Shown piece after piece: positions 35,365-43,333 of a stretch of DNA of 64,000 bases; within the stretch, counting starts at the first letter, position 1; each line of letters starts with the position of its first letter. Both the position numbers and the translations under genes were made by a program. The notes beneath the pieces are model-generated. The model did not search any database. It was not told where the DNA came from and worked only from the letters and a program-made list of their open reading frames with translations. This DNA is from Ancylomarina sp963977525 (GTDB lineage Bacteria > Bacteroidota > Bacteroidia > Bacteroidales > Marinifilaceae): assembly GCA_963977525.1 (NCBI GenBank), contig CAXBPC010000008.1, positions 77,212 to 141,211 of the forward strand. Direction: 5' to 3'.

Positions 35365-36378
35365 CTATTTATAAAATGATTGAATAACCTTCGATAATTG
35401 TTTCTGCTCCAATAAAAAACCATCGTGTCCGTACAATGAATTAATTTCAGCATACTGAGCTCCAGGAATATTTTGAGCAATGAATTTTTGTTCAGCTACT
35501 GGAAACAATAAATCAGACTCTACCCCTATAACCAATGTCTTCACCCTAATTTGGCTGAGTGCATTTTCTGTTGAAATTCGCCCTCTTCCAATATTATGCC
35601 CATCCATTATTTTTGACAATTGCCAATAGGAATAAGCATTAAATCGATTCGCTAATTTTAAACCCTGATAGTTTTGATAAGAACTAGCTTTAAAATCATC
35701 CTGTTTATCGTGATCCGTTTCACTTTGTGTATCTTGATAAGTTTGGTAGTTTCGATAACTCAACAATGCTATTGATCGAGCTGTTTTCATACCTTCTAAA
35801 CCTGCCGTATTATTCGACTCTTTCCAAGTCGGATCAACAGCTATAGCCATTCTTTGCGATTCGTTAAAGGCAATTCCCCAAGGTGAGTGCTGTGCGTTAC
35901 TAGCTAAGAAAACCAAATGCTCAAGATGCCCTTTCAAATTGTAAGCCCATTCTAAGGCTTGCATGCCTCCCAATGAACTACCTATTAGAGTATGAATTTT
36001 CTCAACACCTAATTCAATTCTTAAAAGTTCATGAGCTGCTGCTAAATCACGAACTGATAATTGAGGAAAATCGTGATAAAAAGGTTTTTCTGTTTTGCTA
36101 TTGGTACTTAAAGGGCCTGAACTTCCATAACATGAACCCAAAATATTAGCACAAACAATAAAGTGTTCCTTTGGGTTGAAAAAATCTTGCTCGCCAAACA
36201 ATCCTGCCCACCAATCGAAAACATCAGAATTGGCTGTAAGTGCATGACAAACCCATATCACATTATTCTTTTTAGGATTATACTCCCCATAAGTGTGATA
36301 AGCAATAGTTACATCCTCGAGCAGTTGTCCAGACTCTAAGATTAAACCTTCGTTATATTTGAAATATATTGGATTCAC
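35365..36378 (-). CDS. metX: Homoserine O-acetyltransferase
   Basis: An alpha/beta hydrolase of 337 residues making O-acetylhomoserine from acetyl-CoA and homoserine. The nucleophile Ser is in GSSLGGMQALEWAY (about residue 137), the Asp in GVESDLLFPVAEQ and the His in YGHDGFLLE. The oxyanion region WVCHALTANSDVFDWW is also typical. Acetyl rather than succinyl specificity follows the usual MetX pattern; this is inferred. It is the second gene of the operon, between metY and hom. Confidence 0.94.
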   Translation of the reverse strand: MNPIYFKYNEGLILESGQLLEDVTIAYHTYGEYNPKKNNVIWVCHALTANSDVFDWWAGLFGEQDFFNPKEHFIVCANILGSCYGSSGPLSTNSKTEKPFYHDFPQLSVRDLAAAHELLRIELGVEKIHTLIGSSLGGMQALEWAYNLKGHLEHLVFLASNAQHSPWGIAFNESQRMAIAVDPTWKESNNTAGLEGMKTARSIALLSYRNYQTYQDTQSETDHDKQDDFKASSYQNYQGLKLANRFNAYSYWQLSKIMDGHNIGRGRISTENALSQIRVKTLVIGVESDLLFPVAEQKFIAQNIPGAQYAEINSLYGHDGFLLEQKQLSKVIQSFYK

Positions 36379-36497
36379 TTGGATTGATTTTGTTGTGTTT
36401 GTTAATGAATTCTAGAGGATCTCTTAATCAATAGGGCAAGAGATAATACAGCTAGTCTGAGATTAAGGAAAACTCAGACTAACTGAAATCGTCCTTA

Positions 36498-37814
36498 CTA
36501 ATCAACTATTTCTAATATTGCTTTTTCTACTGATTGTTTAATATCTGCTTTAATATCTTCTATATGCTCAATACCAACTGAGATTCTCAATAATCCAGGC
36601 TCAACACCAGAATTCTTTTGTTCCTCTAAACTCAATTGTTCATGAGTTGTAGAACTAGGGTGAATAATTAACGTTTTAGCATCACCAAGGTTGGCTACAT
36701 GAGATAGTAGCTCTACACCATCAACCAATTTATCTGCAACTTCTTTTCCACCTTTCACTTTGAAAGTCAGAACAGAACCAGCTCCTTTTGTGAAGTATTT
36801 CTTTGCTATTTCGTAATAAGGACTCGAAGGCAAACCCGGATAATTAACCTGTTCTATCCAATCTTGTCTTTCTAACCATTTTGCTAAAGCGTAGGTATTT
36901 TCAATATGACGATCTAATCGAAGAGACAATGTTTCTAGACCTTGCAGTAGAAGGAATGAATTAAATGGACTCTGGGAACAACCGTAATCTCTTAAACCCT
37001 CAACTCGAGCACGAATTGCGAAAGCGATATTACCAAATGGTCCGTCCGATCCAAAAGTATCCCAAAAAACCAAACCATGGTAACCATCAGATGGTTCAGA
37101 GAATTGAGGGAATTTTCCATTACCCCAATTGTAATTTCCACCATCAACAATTACGCCTCCTACTGCGGTTCCATGTCCACAAATCCACTTGGTTGCAGAT
37201 TCAACAACCACATTGGCTCCGTGATCAATTGGGCGGAAGAGGTAACCTGCAGCTCCAAGAGTATTATCGACTATCAGTGGTAAATCAAACTCTTTAGCAA
37301 TTGCTGAAACCTTCTCGAAATCAGGAATTGAAAACTTTGGGTTTGGTAAAGCTTCCACATAGATTGCTTTTGTATTCTCATCAATCAATGGAATAATAGT
37401 CTCAGGCTCATCGATATCTACAAAACGACATTCGATACCTAATCGTTTAAACTGAACTTTAAACTGATTGTAAGTTCCCCCATAGACCTGAGCAGCACTC
37501 ACAAAATTATCACCACGTTCCAAAATATTCGTTAAAGCGAGGAACTGTGCAGCCTGCCCAGATCCTGTTGCTACTGCAGCAACACCGCCCTCTAAGGCAG
37601 CAATCCTTTTCTCAAAAACATCGTTAGTTGGGTTTTGCAAACGGGTATAAATATTCCCGAATTGCTTTAAGCCAAATAAGTCTGCAGCATGCTTCGAATC
37701 GTTGAATGTGTAGGCTGTAGTTTGATATATTGGTACCGCTCTTGAGTTAGTTGTTGCATCAACTTCCTGACCTGCGTGTATTTGTAGAGTTTCGTATCTT
37801 AAATTTTCAGACAT
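36498..37814 (-). CDS. metY: O-acetylhomoserine sulfhydrylase (aminocarboxypropyltransferase)
   Basis: A PLP enzyme of 438 residues joining sulfide to O-acetylhomoserine, giving homocysteine directly. N-terminal motifs are TLQIHAGQEVDATTNSRAVP and YTRLQNPTNDVFEKR. The PLP lysine lies in ESATKWICGHG (about residue 209). C-terminal features are SLGDAKTL-type NLGDAKTLIIHPSSTTH and LRISVGIEHIEDI. It is the first gene of the methionine operon, behind a 580-nt leader with riboswitch and Met-rich ORF. Sulfide can come from the APS reductase route. Confidence 0.95.
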   Translation of the reverse strand: MSENLRYETLQIHAGQEVDATTNSRAVPIYQTTAYTFNDSKHAADLFGLKQFGNIYTRLQNPTNDVFEKRIAALEGGVAAVATGSGQAAQFLALTNILERGDNFVSAAQVYGGTYNQFKVQFKRLGIECRFVDIDEPETIIPLIDENTKAIYVEALPNPKFSIPDFEKVSAIAKEFDLPLIVDNTLGAAGYLFRPIDHGANVVVESATKWICGHGTAVGGVIVDGGNYNWGNGKFPQFSEPSDGYHGLVFWDTFGSDGPFGNIAFAIRARVEGLRDYGCSQSPFNSFLLLQGLETLSLRLDRHIENTYALAKWLERQDWIEQVNYPGLPSSPYYEIAKKYFTKGAGSVLTFKVKGGKEVADKLVDGVELLSHVANLGDAKTLIIHPSSTTHEQLSLEEQKNSGVEPGLLRISVGIEHIEDIKADIKQSVEKAILEIVD

Positions 37815-38115
37815 AGCTATCTTAATTTTTGGATAGAGTATTCCTCTTAAGAAATACCACTTCCTTGTTACTTTTTTATGGAATTAAACAATTTAGGGTG
37901 AGTGTAGGTATACTGACTCACAAAGGCACAAAAACTTACAAGTTTGAGCTACAATGCAGTTAAGCTTAATTAAAAAAGATTGTACAATTCTGAATCCTAA
38001 TCAATTAGATTAGAAAGAATTAATCACAAAATGTAAAGGTTTTTGAGTTCCCTTATCGGAGTTATTTTATACGCACTGGCATCTAAAAAAGGGGAAATTT
38101 TATAGACAGAATGCG

Positions 38116-38235
38116 TTAAATCATACGCATCGTCATTTGCATTCGCATCACCTGAGTAGATGTGCTATGTAGTTGCAAATGTAAATTCAACTCCTGTGGA
38201 GCTACCTGATGGATGTAATGATTTTCTGTCTTCAT
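38116..38235 (-). CDS. Putative Met-rich leader peptide
   Basis: A 39-codon ORF between the SAM riboswitch and metY, starting MKTENHYIHQ and ending QVMRMQMTMRMI. Five of the last ten residues are Met, with ATG at alternate codons. It begins 27 nt past the riboswitch core. Two mutually exclusive hairpins follow: ATGCGT/ACGCAT (38111-38130) inside the Met codons, and ACGCAttCTG/CAGTGCGT (38071-38116) just after. This is the layout of an amino-acid leader peptide, but no U-run follows the second hairpin. Translation is not proven. Confidence 0.55.
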   Translation of the reverse strand: MKTENHYIHQVAPQELNLHLQLHSTSTQVMRMQMTMRMI

Positions 38236-38261
38236 AGTTTCTAATTTATATTCACCAATTA

Positions 38262-38341
38262 CTTGGTCAGGATTTGACACCTTTCGGTTTTGGAACCGCG
38301 GTTGTCAGAAGTTCATCGAGCCTGTTCTCTCACTTCTTCTG
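38262..38341 (-). ncRNA. SAM riboswitch (SAM-I / S-box type)
   Basis: On the minus strand: CAGAAGAAGTGAGAGAACAG, then GCTCGATGAACTTCTGACAACC, a P3 hairpin (CGGTTCCAAAACCG) and AAAGGTGTCAAATCCTGACC. The segments GATGAA...ACAACC and AAAGGTG.CAA.TCCTG are the S-box core. AGAAGT/ACTTCT closes a helix. AATTTATA before and TATAAATT after could extend P1. It lies about 450 nt upstream of metY and should repress the methionine operon when SAM is high. Confidence 0.85.
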
Positions 38342-38389
38342 TATAAATTATGCCCTCTAAATAGAGGTTTCTTCTCTTATAACTGTGAG

Positions 38390-38397
38390 CAAATGTA
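38390..38397 (-). promoter_or_regulatory. Putative -7 element of the methionine operon
   Basis: TACATTTG on the minus strand matches TAnnTTTG and lies about 50 bp upstream of the SAM aptamer. The -33 region (ATTAGG) is weak. The whole 37815-38655 gap is otherwise the metY leader and divergent upstream DNA. Confidence 0.5.
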
Positions 38398-38655
38398 GAG
38401 ATGTTTTTTTAATATCCTAATCTAAATATCGTCACTTCTGTCTAAATAACGAATAAACAGAAACACAACGCCTTTATAAATCAGTTATATAGCATTAATA
38501 TTTATTTTAAAACTATCTCTAAATAAAATTTCAGAAAATATAAATTCGAAGATCAGACATCAAAACCTATTCTGAATATTAATATTTACAGGCTTTATCA
38601 ATTGTATCTCTTCTTTCGTATATTTATCACAATTCTGAACCTAAAAAATTAAACG

Positions 38656-39174
38656 ATGAATATTCAAATCCGTCCTGAACACAAAAATGACATATCAGCT
38701 ATATCGATGATTAATGACATGGCTTTTGGTCAAGAAGACGAAGGAAAATTGATCGTTAAATTACGTAAGAATAAAAATTTCATTAAGGATTTATCTCTAG
38801 TAGCTTGTATGGGAAATGAAATTATTGGACACATCCTTTTTTCTAAAATCATCATTAAAAATAATGATGAGGAATTTGAATCACTTGCACTTGCCCCCAT
38901 GTCTGTTATTCCGGAGTTTCAAGGATTGGGTATTGGTTCAGAATTGATAAAAAAAGGTCTACAAAAGGCTATTAAACTTGGTTACGACTCAGTTATTGTT
39001 TTAGGTCACGAGAACTTTTACCCTAAATTTAAATTCACACCAGCTAATCAATTTCAAATCACCTGTCCTATTGAAGTTCCTGATGTTAACTTTATGGCTC
39101 TTGAGCTGAAAAAAGGAAGTTTAGATGCTGTTTCAGGATGTGTGGTTTATCCTAAAGAATTCAACGACTTATAG
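38656..39174 (+). CDS. GNAT family N-acetyltransferase (YhbS-like)
   Basis: A 172-residue GNAT protein. The acetyl-CoA motif A is LAPMSVIPEFQGLGIGSELIKKGL (core QGLGIG), preceded by IIGHILFS. Motif B-like sequence is VIVLGHENFYPKFKFTPA. The C-terminal part (FMALELKKGSLDAVSGCVVYP) matches the YhbS-like subfamily as I recall it. The acceptor is unknown. It stands alone, divergent from the methionine operon. Confidence 0.85.
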   Translation: MNIQIRPEHKNDISAISMINDMAFGQEDEGKLIVKLRKNKNFIKDLSLVACMGNEIIGHILFSKIIIKNNDEEFESLALAPMSVIPEFQGLGIGSELIKKGLQKAIKLGYDSVIVLGHENFYPKFKFTPANQFQITCPIEVPDVNFMALELKKGSLDAVSGCVVYPKEFNDL

Positions 39175-39451
39175 CGAACAGTAATCTGAATATTTCGTAA
39201 ACCAGGTAAATAACAAAACACTTTGAATTATTTATAATTCAAATTAACCCTAATCAAAGCCTTCAAAGAGTTCGAAACCGTACACTCCTTGTTCGTACAC
39301 GAACAATGCTCTCTAATCAAAAGACTACCTATCTCCTGGAATTGTGCACTATACAATCTTTGGCATAATTTGTGAAAAGAAATCGAGTCTGCTTTTATCT
39401 ACATTTTGATAAAATGCAGTTAGACTAGATTACTAACTAACAACCTGAGAT

Positions 39452-42400
39452 ATGATTAAAAAGTTATTTTTCATCACAACTTTCTTAGTTGCACTTGCTA
39501 AAAGTTTATTGGGAGCTGAAGCACCGACTTGGCTTCGATACCCAGCAATTTCTCCAGATGGTACAACTTTAGTATTTCAATACCAAGGTGATATATTTAA
39601 GGTAGACGCTAATGGAGGTATGGCAACAGCCCTTACATCCAATGCGGCATACGATACACAACCTGTTTGGGCCCCAGACAATAAGACGATTGCTTTTGCA
39701 TCAGATCGATTTGGAAACTTCGATATCTTCACAATTCCGGTTGAAGGTGGAAGCCCAAAACGAATCACTTATAATTCGGGTAATGAAAAACCAAGTAGCT
39801 TTACTCCAGATGGAAAATTCATATTATTCTCAGGACTTATTAGTGATACACCAAAAAACGCAATGTTCCCTTCAGGTGGTGTACCTGAATTATATAGTAT
39901 CTCAATAGACGGTGGACGAGAAAATCAGATCTTAACTTCTCCAGCTCTATTTGCGAATTATAGCTCTGATAAAAGTTTATTAGTATATCAAGATCAAAAG
40001 GGTTACGAAAATCAATGGAGAAAACATCACACTTCTTCTGTTACTCGTGACATTTGGGTATACGATGTAAAAAATAAAAAACACACAAAATTCTCTTCTT
40101 TTAAAGGTGAAGACTTAAACCCAGTATTCAGCTCCAACGACAAAGAGGTTTTCTACCTTTCAGAGAAAACTGGGAGCATGAATATCTGGAAAGCTCCGGT
40201 TAGCGATGCTTCTAACTTAACTCAAATAACAAAATTTGAAAAACATCCTGTTCGTTTTATAAGTATTGCAGATAACAATACACTTGCCTATTCATATAAT
40301 GGAGATATCTATACACAAGCTCTTAATGGAGAAGCAAAGAAAGTAGAAATCAGCATCAATACTGATAGTAAGGAAAACCCAATCGCTTTCAAACAAATGA
40401 GAAGTGGTGCAAGTGAAATGTCTGTTTCCCCAAATGGGAAAGAAGTTGCATTCATTGTTCGTGGTGAAGTTTTTGTTACCTCTGTTGATTATGGAACAAC
40501 TAAAAGAATCACTAACACTCCAGAACAAGAGCGTAGTGTAAGTTTCAGTCCTGACGGCAAAAAATTACTTTATGCTTCAGAAAGAAAAGGCAGCTGGAAT
40601 CTGTATCAAACTAAAGTTGTTCGTGATATTGAAACTAATTTTGCTAACTCAACTCTTTTAGAAGAAGAAGTTGTAATAGAATCTACCCCAGAAGCTTTCC
40701 AAGCTAAATACTCTCCTGATGGAAAAGAAGTTGCTTTCCTTGAAGAACGTACTACTCTCAAAGTAATTAACCTTAAGAGCAAAAAGGTTCGTACTATTCT
40801 TGATGGCAAATGGAATTACTCATATAGTGATGGCGATCAGCATTACGATTGGTCTCCTGATGGAAAATGGTTCTTAGTAAATTTCTATCCTCATACTTTA
40901 TTCATGGCTGACGTTGCTTTGGTAGACGCTCAGGGAAATAAAACCATGAAGAACTTAACTGAAAGTGGTTACTCAGACAATTCGGCAAAATGGTCGCTAA
41001 AAGGTGAAGCTATGATTTGGTTTACCGACAAGCGTGGTTATAGAAGTCATGGTAGTTGGGGTTCTCAGAATGATGTTTATGCACAATTCTTCACACAAGA
41101 GGCTTACGATAACTTCAGACTTTCAAAAGAAGAGCGTGAAGTAAAAGAGGAAATTGAAAAGGAAGCTGAAAAGAAAAAAGGTAAAAAAAACAAAAAGGAA
41201 AAGGCTGATAAAAAGGATAAGAAGAAAGAAGATCTAAAATTTGACTATAATGGTCTTGAAGATCGTCAGATTTGCTTAACTATCAACCCTTCAAAACTAT
41301 CTGATGCAATTTTAACCCCTGACGGAAAAAAGCTATTCTACTTAAGTAAATTTGATGGCGGATACGACTTATGGGTTAATGATTTAGTTGAAAATTCAAC
41401 TAAAAAAGTGTTAGACCTAAAAGGTGGCGGTGGTGCTATGCAATTTGACAAGGAAGCTAAAAACCTGTTCTTAATGTCTGGCAACAGCATTATTAAAGTT
41501 GATGTTTCAAACAACAAGCGTAAAGACATCAGTTATAACGCTGAAATGTATCTTGACAAAGCAGCTGAACGTGAATACATGTTTGAGCATGTATGGCGTC
41601 AAATGATGAAAAAATTCTACGATCCAAAACTACATGGTGTTGATTGGGAATTCTATAAAAAAGAGTACCAACGATTCCTTCCTCATATCACGAACAATTA
41701 CGATTTTGCTGAAATGCTTAGTGAAATCTTAGGTGAAATGAATGCTTCACATACAGGTGCTGGTTATAGAGGATCGTCAAAAAATGGTGACAAAACTGCT
41801 AAACTGGGTGCTTTCTTCGACTGGAACTACAAAGGCTATGGTTTAAGAATTGCTGAAGTTCTTGAAAAAGGGCCTCTAAATAAAGCTGATTCTAAAATCA
41901 AGATTGGTGTGATAATCGAAAAAATTGATGGTGTTAGTTTAAGTAAAGATAAGAGTCATTATCCTCTTCTGAATCACAAATCAGGTAAGCAGGTATTATT
42001 GAGTCTTTATAACCCTGCAACTAAAAAGCGCTGGGACGAGATTGTAAAACCAATTTCGAGCACGAGCGGTTTATTATATGAGCGGTGGGTTAAGAAATGT
42101 CAAAAAGAGTGTGATAAACTTTCAAATGGACGTATTGGATATGTGCACGTAAAAGGTATGAATTCTGATAGTTTCCGAGAAATTTATTCTGAAATGCTTG
42201 GGAAATATGGTACTCGAGAGGCAATCATTGTTGATACTCGTTTTAACGGTGGAGGCTGGTTACACGATGATCTTATCACACTGTTGAGTGGTAAAGAATA
42301 TGCTAAATTTAGCCCTCGTGATCAGTTAATTGGATCAGATCCTATGTCGAAATGGAAGAAGCCATCTGCGGTTCTTATCAACGAAGGAAACTATTCTGAT

Positions 42401-42679
42401 GCTTGTGCTTTCCCATACGCATACCAATATCTTAAACTTGGTAAATTAGTCGGAATGCCGGTTCCTGGAACAATGACTGCTGTTTGGTGGGAGACTCTTC
42501 AAGACAAGAGTATTTACTTCGGTATTCCTCAAGTTGGTATTAAGGATATGAAAGGTGATTACATCGAGAATCAGCAGATTGAGCCGGATATTAGAGTTGA
42601 GAATCAATTAGAAATGGTAACAGAAGGTAAGGACCAGCAACTACAAAAAGCTGTTGAGCACTTACTAGAAACCTTATAA
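39452..42679 (+). CDS. Tricorn-like S41 family peptidase with beta-propeller domains
   Basis: A 1075-residue exported protease with a signal peptide (MIKKLFFITTFLVALAKSLLG). Repeated beta-propeller units follow, with WD40/TolB-like SPDGK(K) motifs (AISPDGTTLVF, SFSPDGKKLLY, KYSPDGKEVAF, DWSPDGKWFL). A very Lys-rich linker lies near residues 560-595. The C-terminal half has a tricorn core, a PDZ-like region and the S41 peptidase domain, with GGGWLHDDL and the nucleophile Ser in NYSDACAFP (near 980). It probably degrades peptides in the periplasm. It is monocistronic, with a terminator just downstream. Confidence 0.9.
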   Translation: MIKKLFFITTFLVALAKSLLGAEAPTWLRYPAISPDGTTLVFQYQGDIFKVDANGGMATALTSNAAYDTQPVWAPDNKTIAFASDRFGNFDIFTIPVEGGSPKRITYNSGNEKPSSFTPDGKFILFSGLISDTPKNAMFPSGGVPELYSISIDGGRENQILTSPALFANYSSDKSLLVYQDQKGYENQWRKHHTSSVTRDIWVYDVKNKKHTKFSSFKGEDLNPVFSSNDKEVFYLSEKTGSMNIWKAPVSDASNLTQITKFEKHPVRFISIADNNTLAYSYNGDIYTQALNGEAKKVEISINTDSKENPIAFKQMRSGASEMSVSPNGKEVAFIVRGEVFVTSVDYGTTKRITNTPEQERSVSFSPDGKKLLYASERKGSWNLYQTKVVRDIETNFANSTLLEEEVVIESTPEAFQAKYSPDGKEVAFLEERTTLKVINLKSKKVRTILDGKWNYSYSDGDQHYDWSPDGKWFLVNFYPHTLFMADVALVDAQGNKTMKNLTESGYSDNSAKWSLKGEAMIWFTDKRGYRSHGSWGSQNDVYAQFFTQEAYDNFRLSKEEREVKEEIEKEAEKKKGKKNKKEKADKKDKKKEDLKFDYNGLEDRQICLTINPSKLSDAILTPDGKKLFYLSKFDGGYDLWVNDLVENSTKKVLDLKGGGGAMQFDKEAKNLFLMSGNSIIKVDVSNNKRKDISYNAEMYLDKAAEREYMFEHVWRQMMKKFYDPKLHGVDWEFYKKEYQRFLPHITNNYDFAEMLSEILGEMNASHTGAGYRGSSKNGDKTAKLGAFFDWNYKGYGLRIAEVLEKGPLNKADSKIKIGVIIEKIDGVSLSKDKSHYPLLNHKSGKQVLLSLYNPATKKRWDEIVKPISSTSGLLYERWVKKCQKECDKLSNGRIGYVHVKGMNSDSFREIYSEMLGKYGTREAIIVDTRFNGGGWLHDDLITLLSGKEYAKFSPRDQLIGSDPMSKWKKPSAVLINEGNYSDACAFPYAYQYLKLGKLVGMPVPGTMTAVWWETLQDKSIYFGIPQVGIKDMKGDYIENQQIEPDIRVENQLEMVTEGKDQQLQKAVEHLLETL

Positions 42680-42698
42680 TCTATTAGTTTGTTTAAGA

Positions 42699-42742
42699 AA
42701 CCGTGATCTCTCTTGAAAAAGAAGATCATGGTTGATTTTTTA
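42699..42742 (+). terminator. Terminator of the tricorn-like protease gene
   Basis: AACCGTGATCT / AGATCATGGTT stem (42699-42709, 42723-42733, one mismatched pair) followed by a run of T. Confidence 0.75.
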
Positions 42743-42765
42743 AAGCGGAAAAACGGTAAGTAAGA

Positions 42766-42798
42766 AAAATGGCTAGTCGCAAGACTAGCCATTTTTTT
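42766..42798. terminator. Bidirectional terminator
   Basis: A 13-bp perfect stem (AAAATGGCTAGTC / GACTAGCCATTTT, 42766-42778 and 42783-42795) with A and T runs; it serves aroK from the other side. Confidence 0.88.
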
Positions 42799-42818
42799 GT
42801 ATGCTATATTTTAAGCTA

Positions 42819-43328
42819 TTACTGAAATAGTTGCTTTAAATCTTCAAGTTTTAAGCCATCAACGTTACATTTAAACTGTGCCTGCTGATAGAAAGATAAT
42901 CTGCTATTTAAGTGATTGGCTATATAAGTTTCTAATTCAACCTCAGGCACTGCCTTGACTATCGGTCGTTCATCATCTGATTTCAGAATATTATGTTTCA
43001 ACACGAATGGGCTAGCTTCTAAGAATAATGTTTGTCCCATGGTATTCATTACAGACATATTATTGTGAAAACAAGGTGCTCCTCCTCCTGTAGAAATAAT
43101 AGTTGACTTCTTTAACTCTTTAGTATATAGTAAGGCTTTTTGTTCCATATTGCGAAATGAAGCTTCACCAAATTGAGTAAATATCTCAGGTATAGTCAGA
43201 CCTTCTCTTTCTTCTATCAGATTATCTAAATCAACAAAATCGAAGCTTAAAGAATCTGCAAGACGCTTTCCCCAATAGGATTTTCCGCATCCCATATAGC
43301 CTACTAAATAAATACGTGTTACATCCAT
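42819..43328 (-). CDS. aroK: Shikimate kinase
   Basis: Phosphorylates shikimate with ATP, for chorismate synthesis. The 169-residue protein has the P-loop GYMGCGKSYWG at about 9-19, shikimate-binding FVDLDNLIEER, FGEASFRNMEQKAL and STGGGAPC. The lid contains DERPIVKA. It is 5 bp downstream of parC, so probably in one minus-strand unit with parC and parE. Confidence 0.95.
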   Translation of the reverse strand: MDVTRIYLVGYMGCGKSYWGKRLADSLSFDFVDLDNLIEEREGLTIPEIFTQFGEASFRNMEQKALLYTKELKKSTIISTGGGAPCFHNNMSVMNTMGQTLFLEASPFVLKHNILKSDDERPIVKAVPEVELETYIANHLNSRLSFYQQAQFKCNVDGLKLEDLKQLFQ

Positions 43329-43333
43329 CTTAT

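Noticed and set aside
36965..37297. 110-residue plus-strand ORF
   Set aside because: It lies wholly inside metY on the opposite strand, with a His/Gln-rich composition typical of a shadow frame.
38071..38116. Classical intrinsic terminator (attenuator) after the leader peptide
   Set aside because: The hairpin is not followed by a U-run, so it was not listed as a terminator.
38262..38341. SAM-II or SAM-III class riboswitch
   Set aside because: The cores GATGAA...ACAACC and AAAGGTG.CAA.TCCTG are those of the SAM-I/S-box family; no SAM-II pseudoknot or SMK-box motif was seen.
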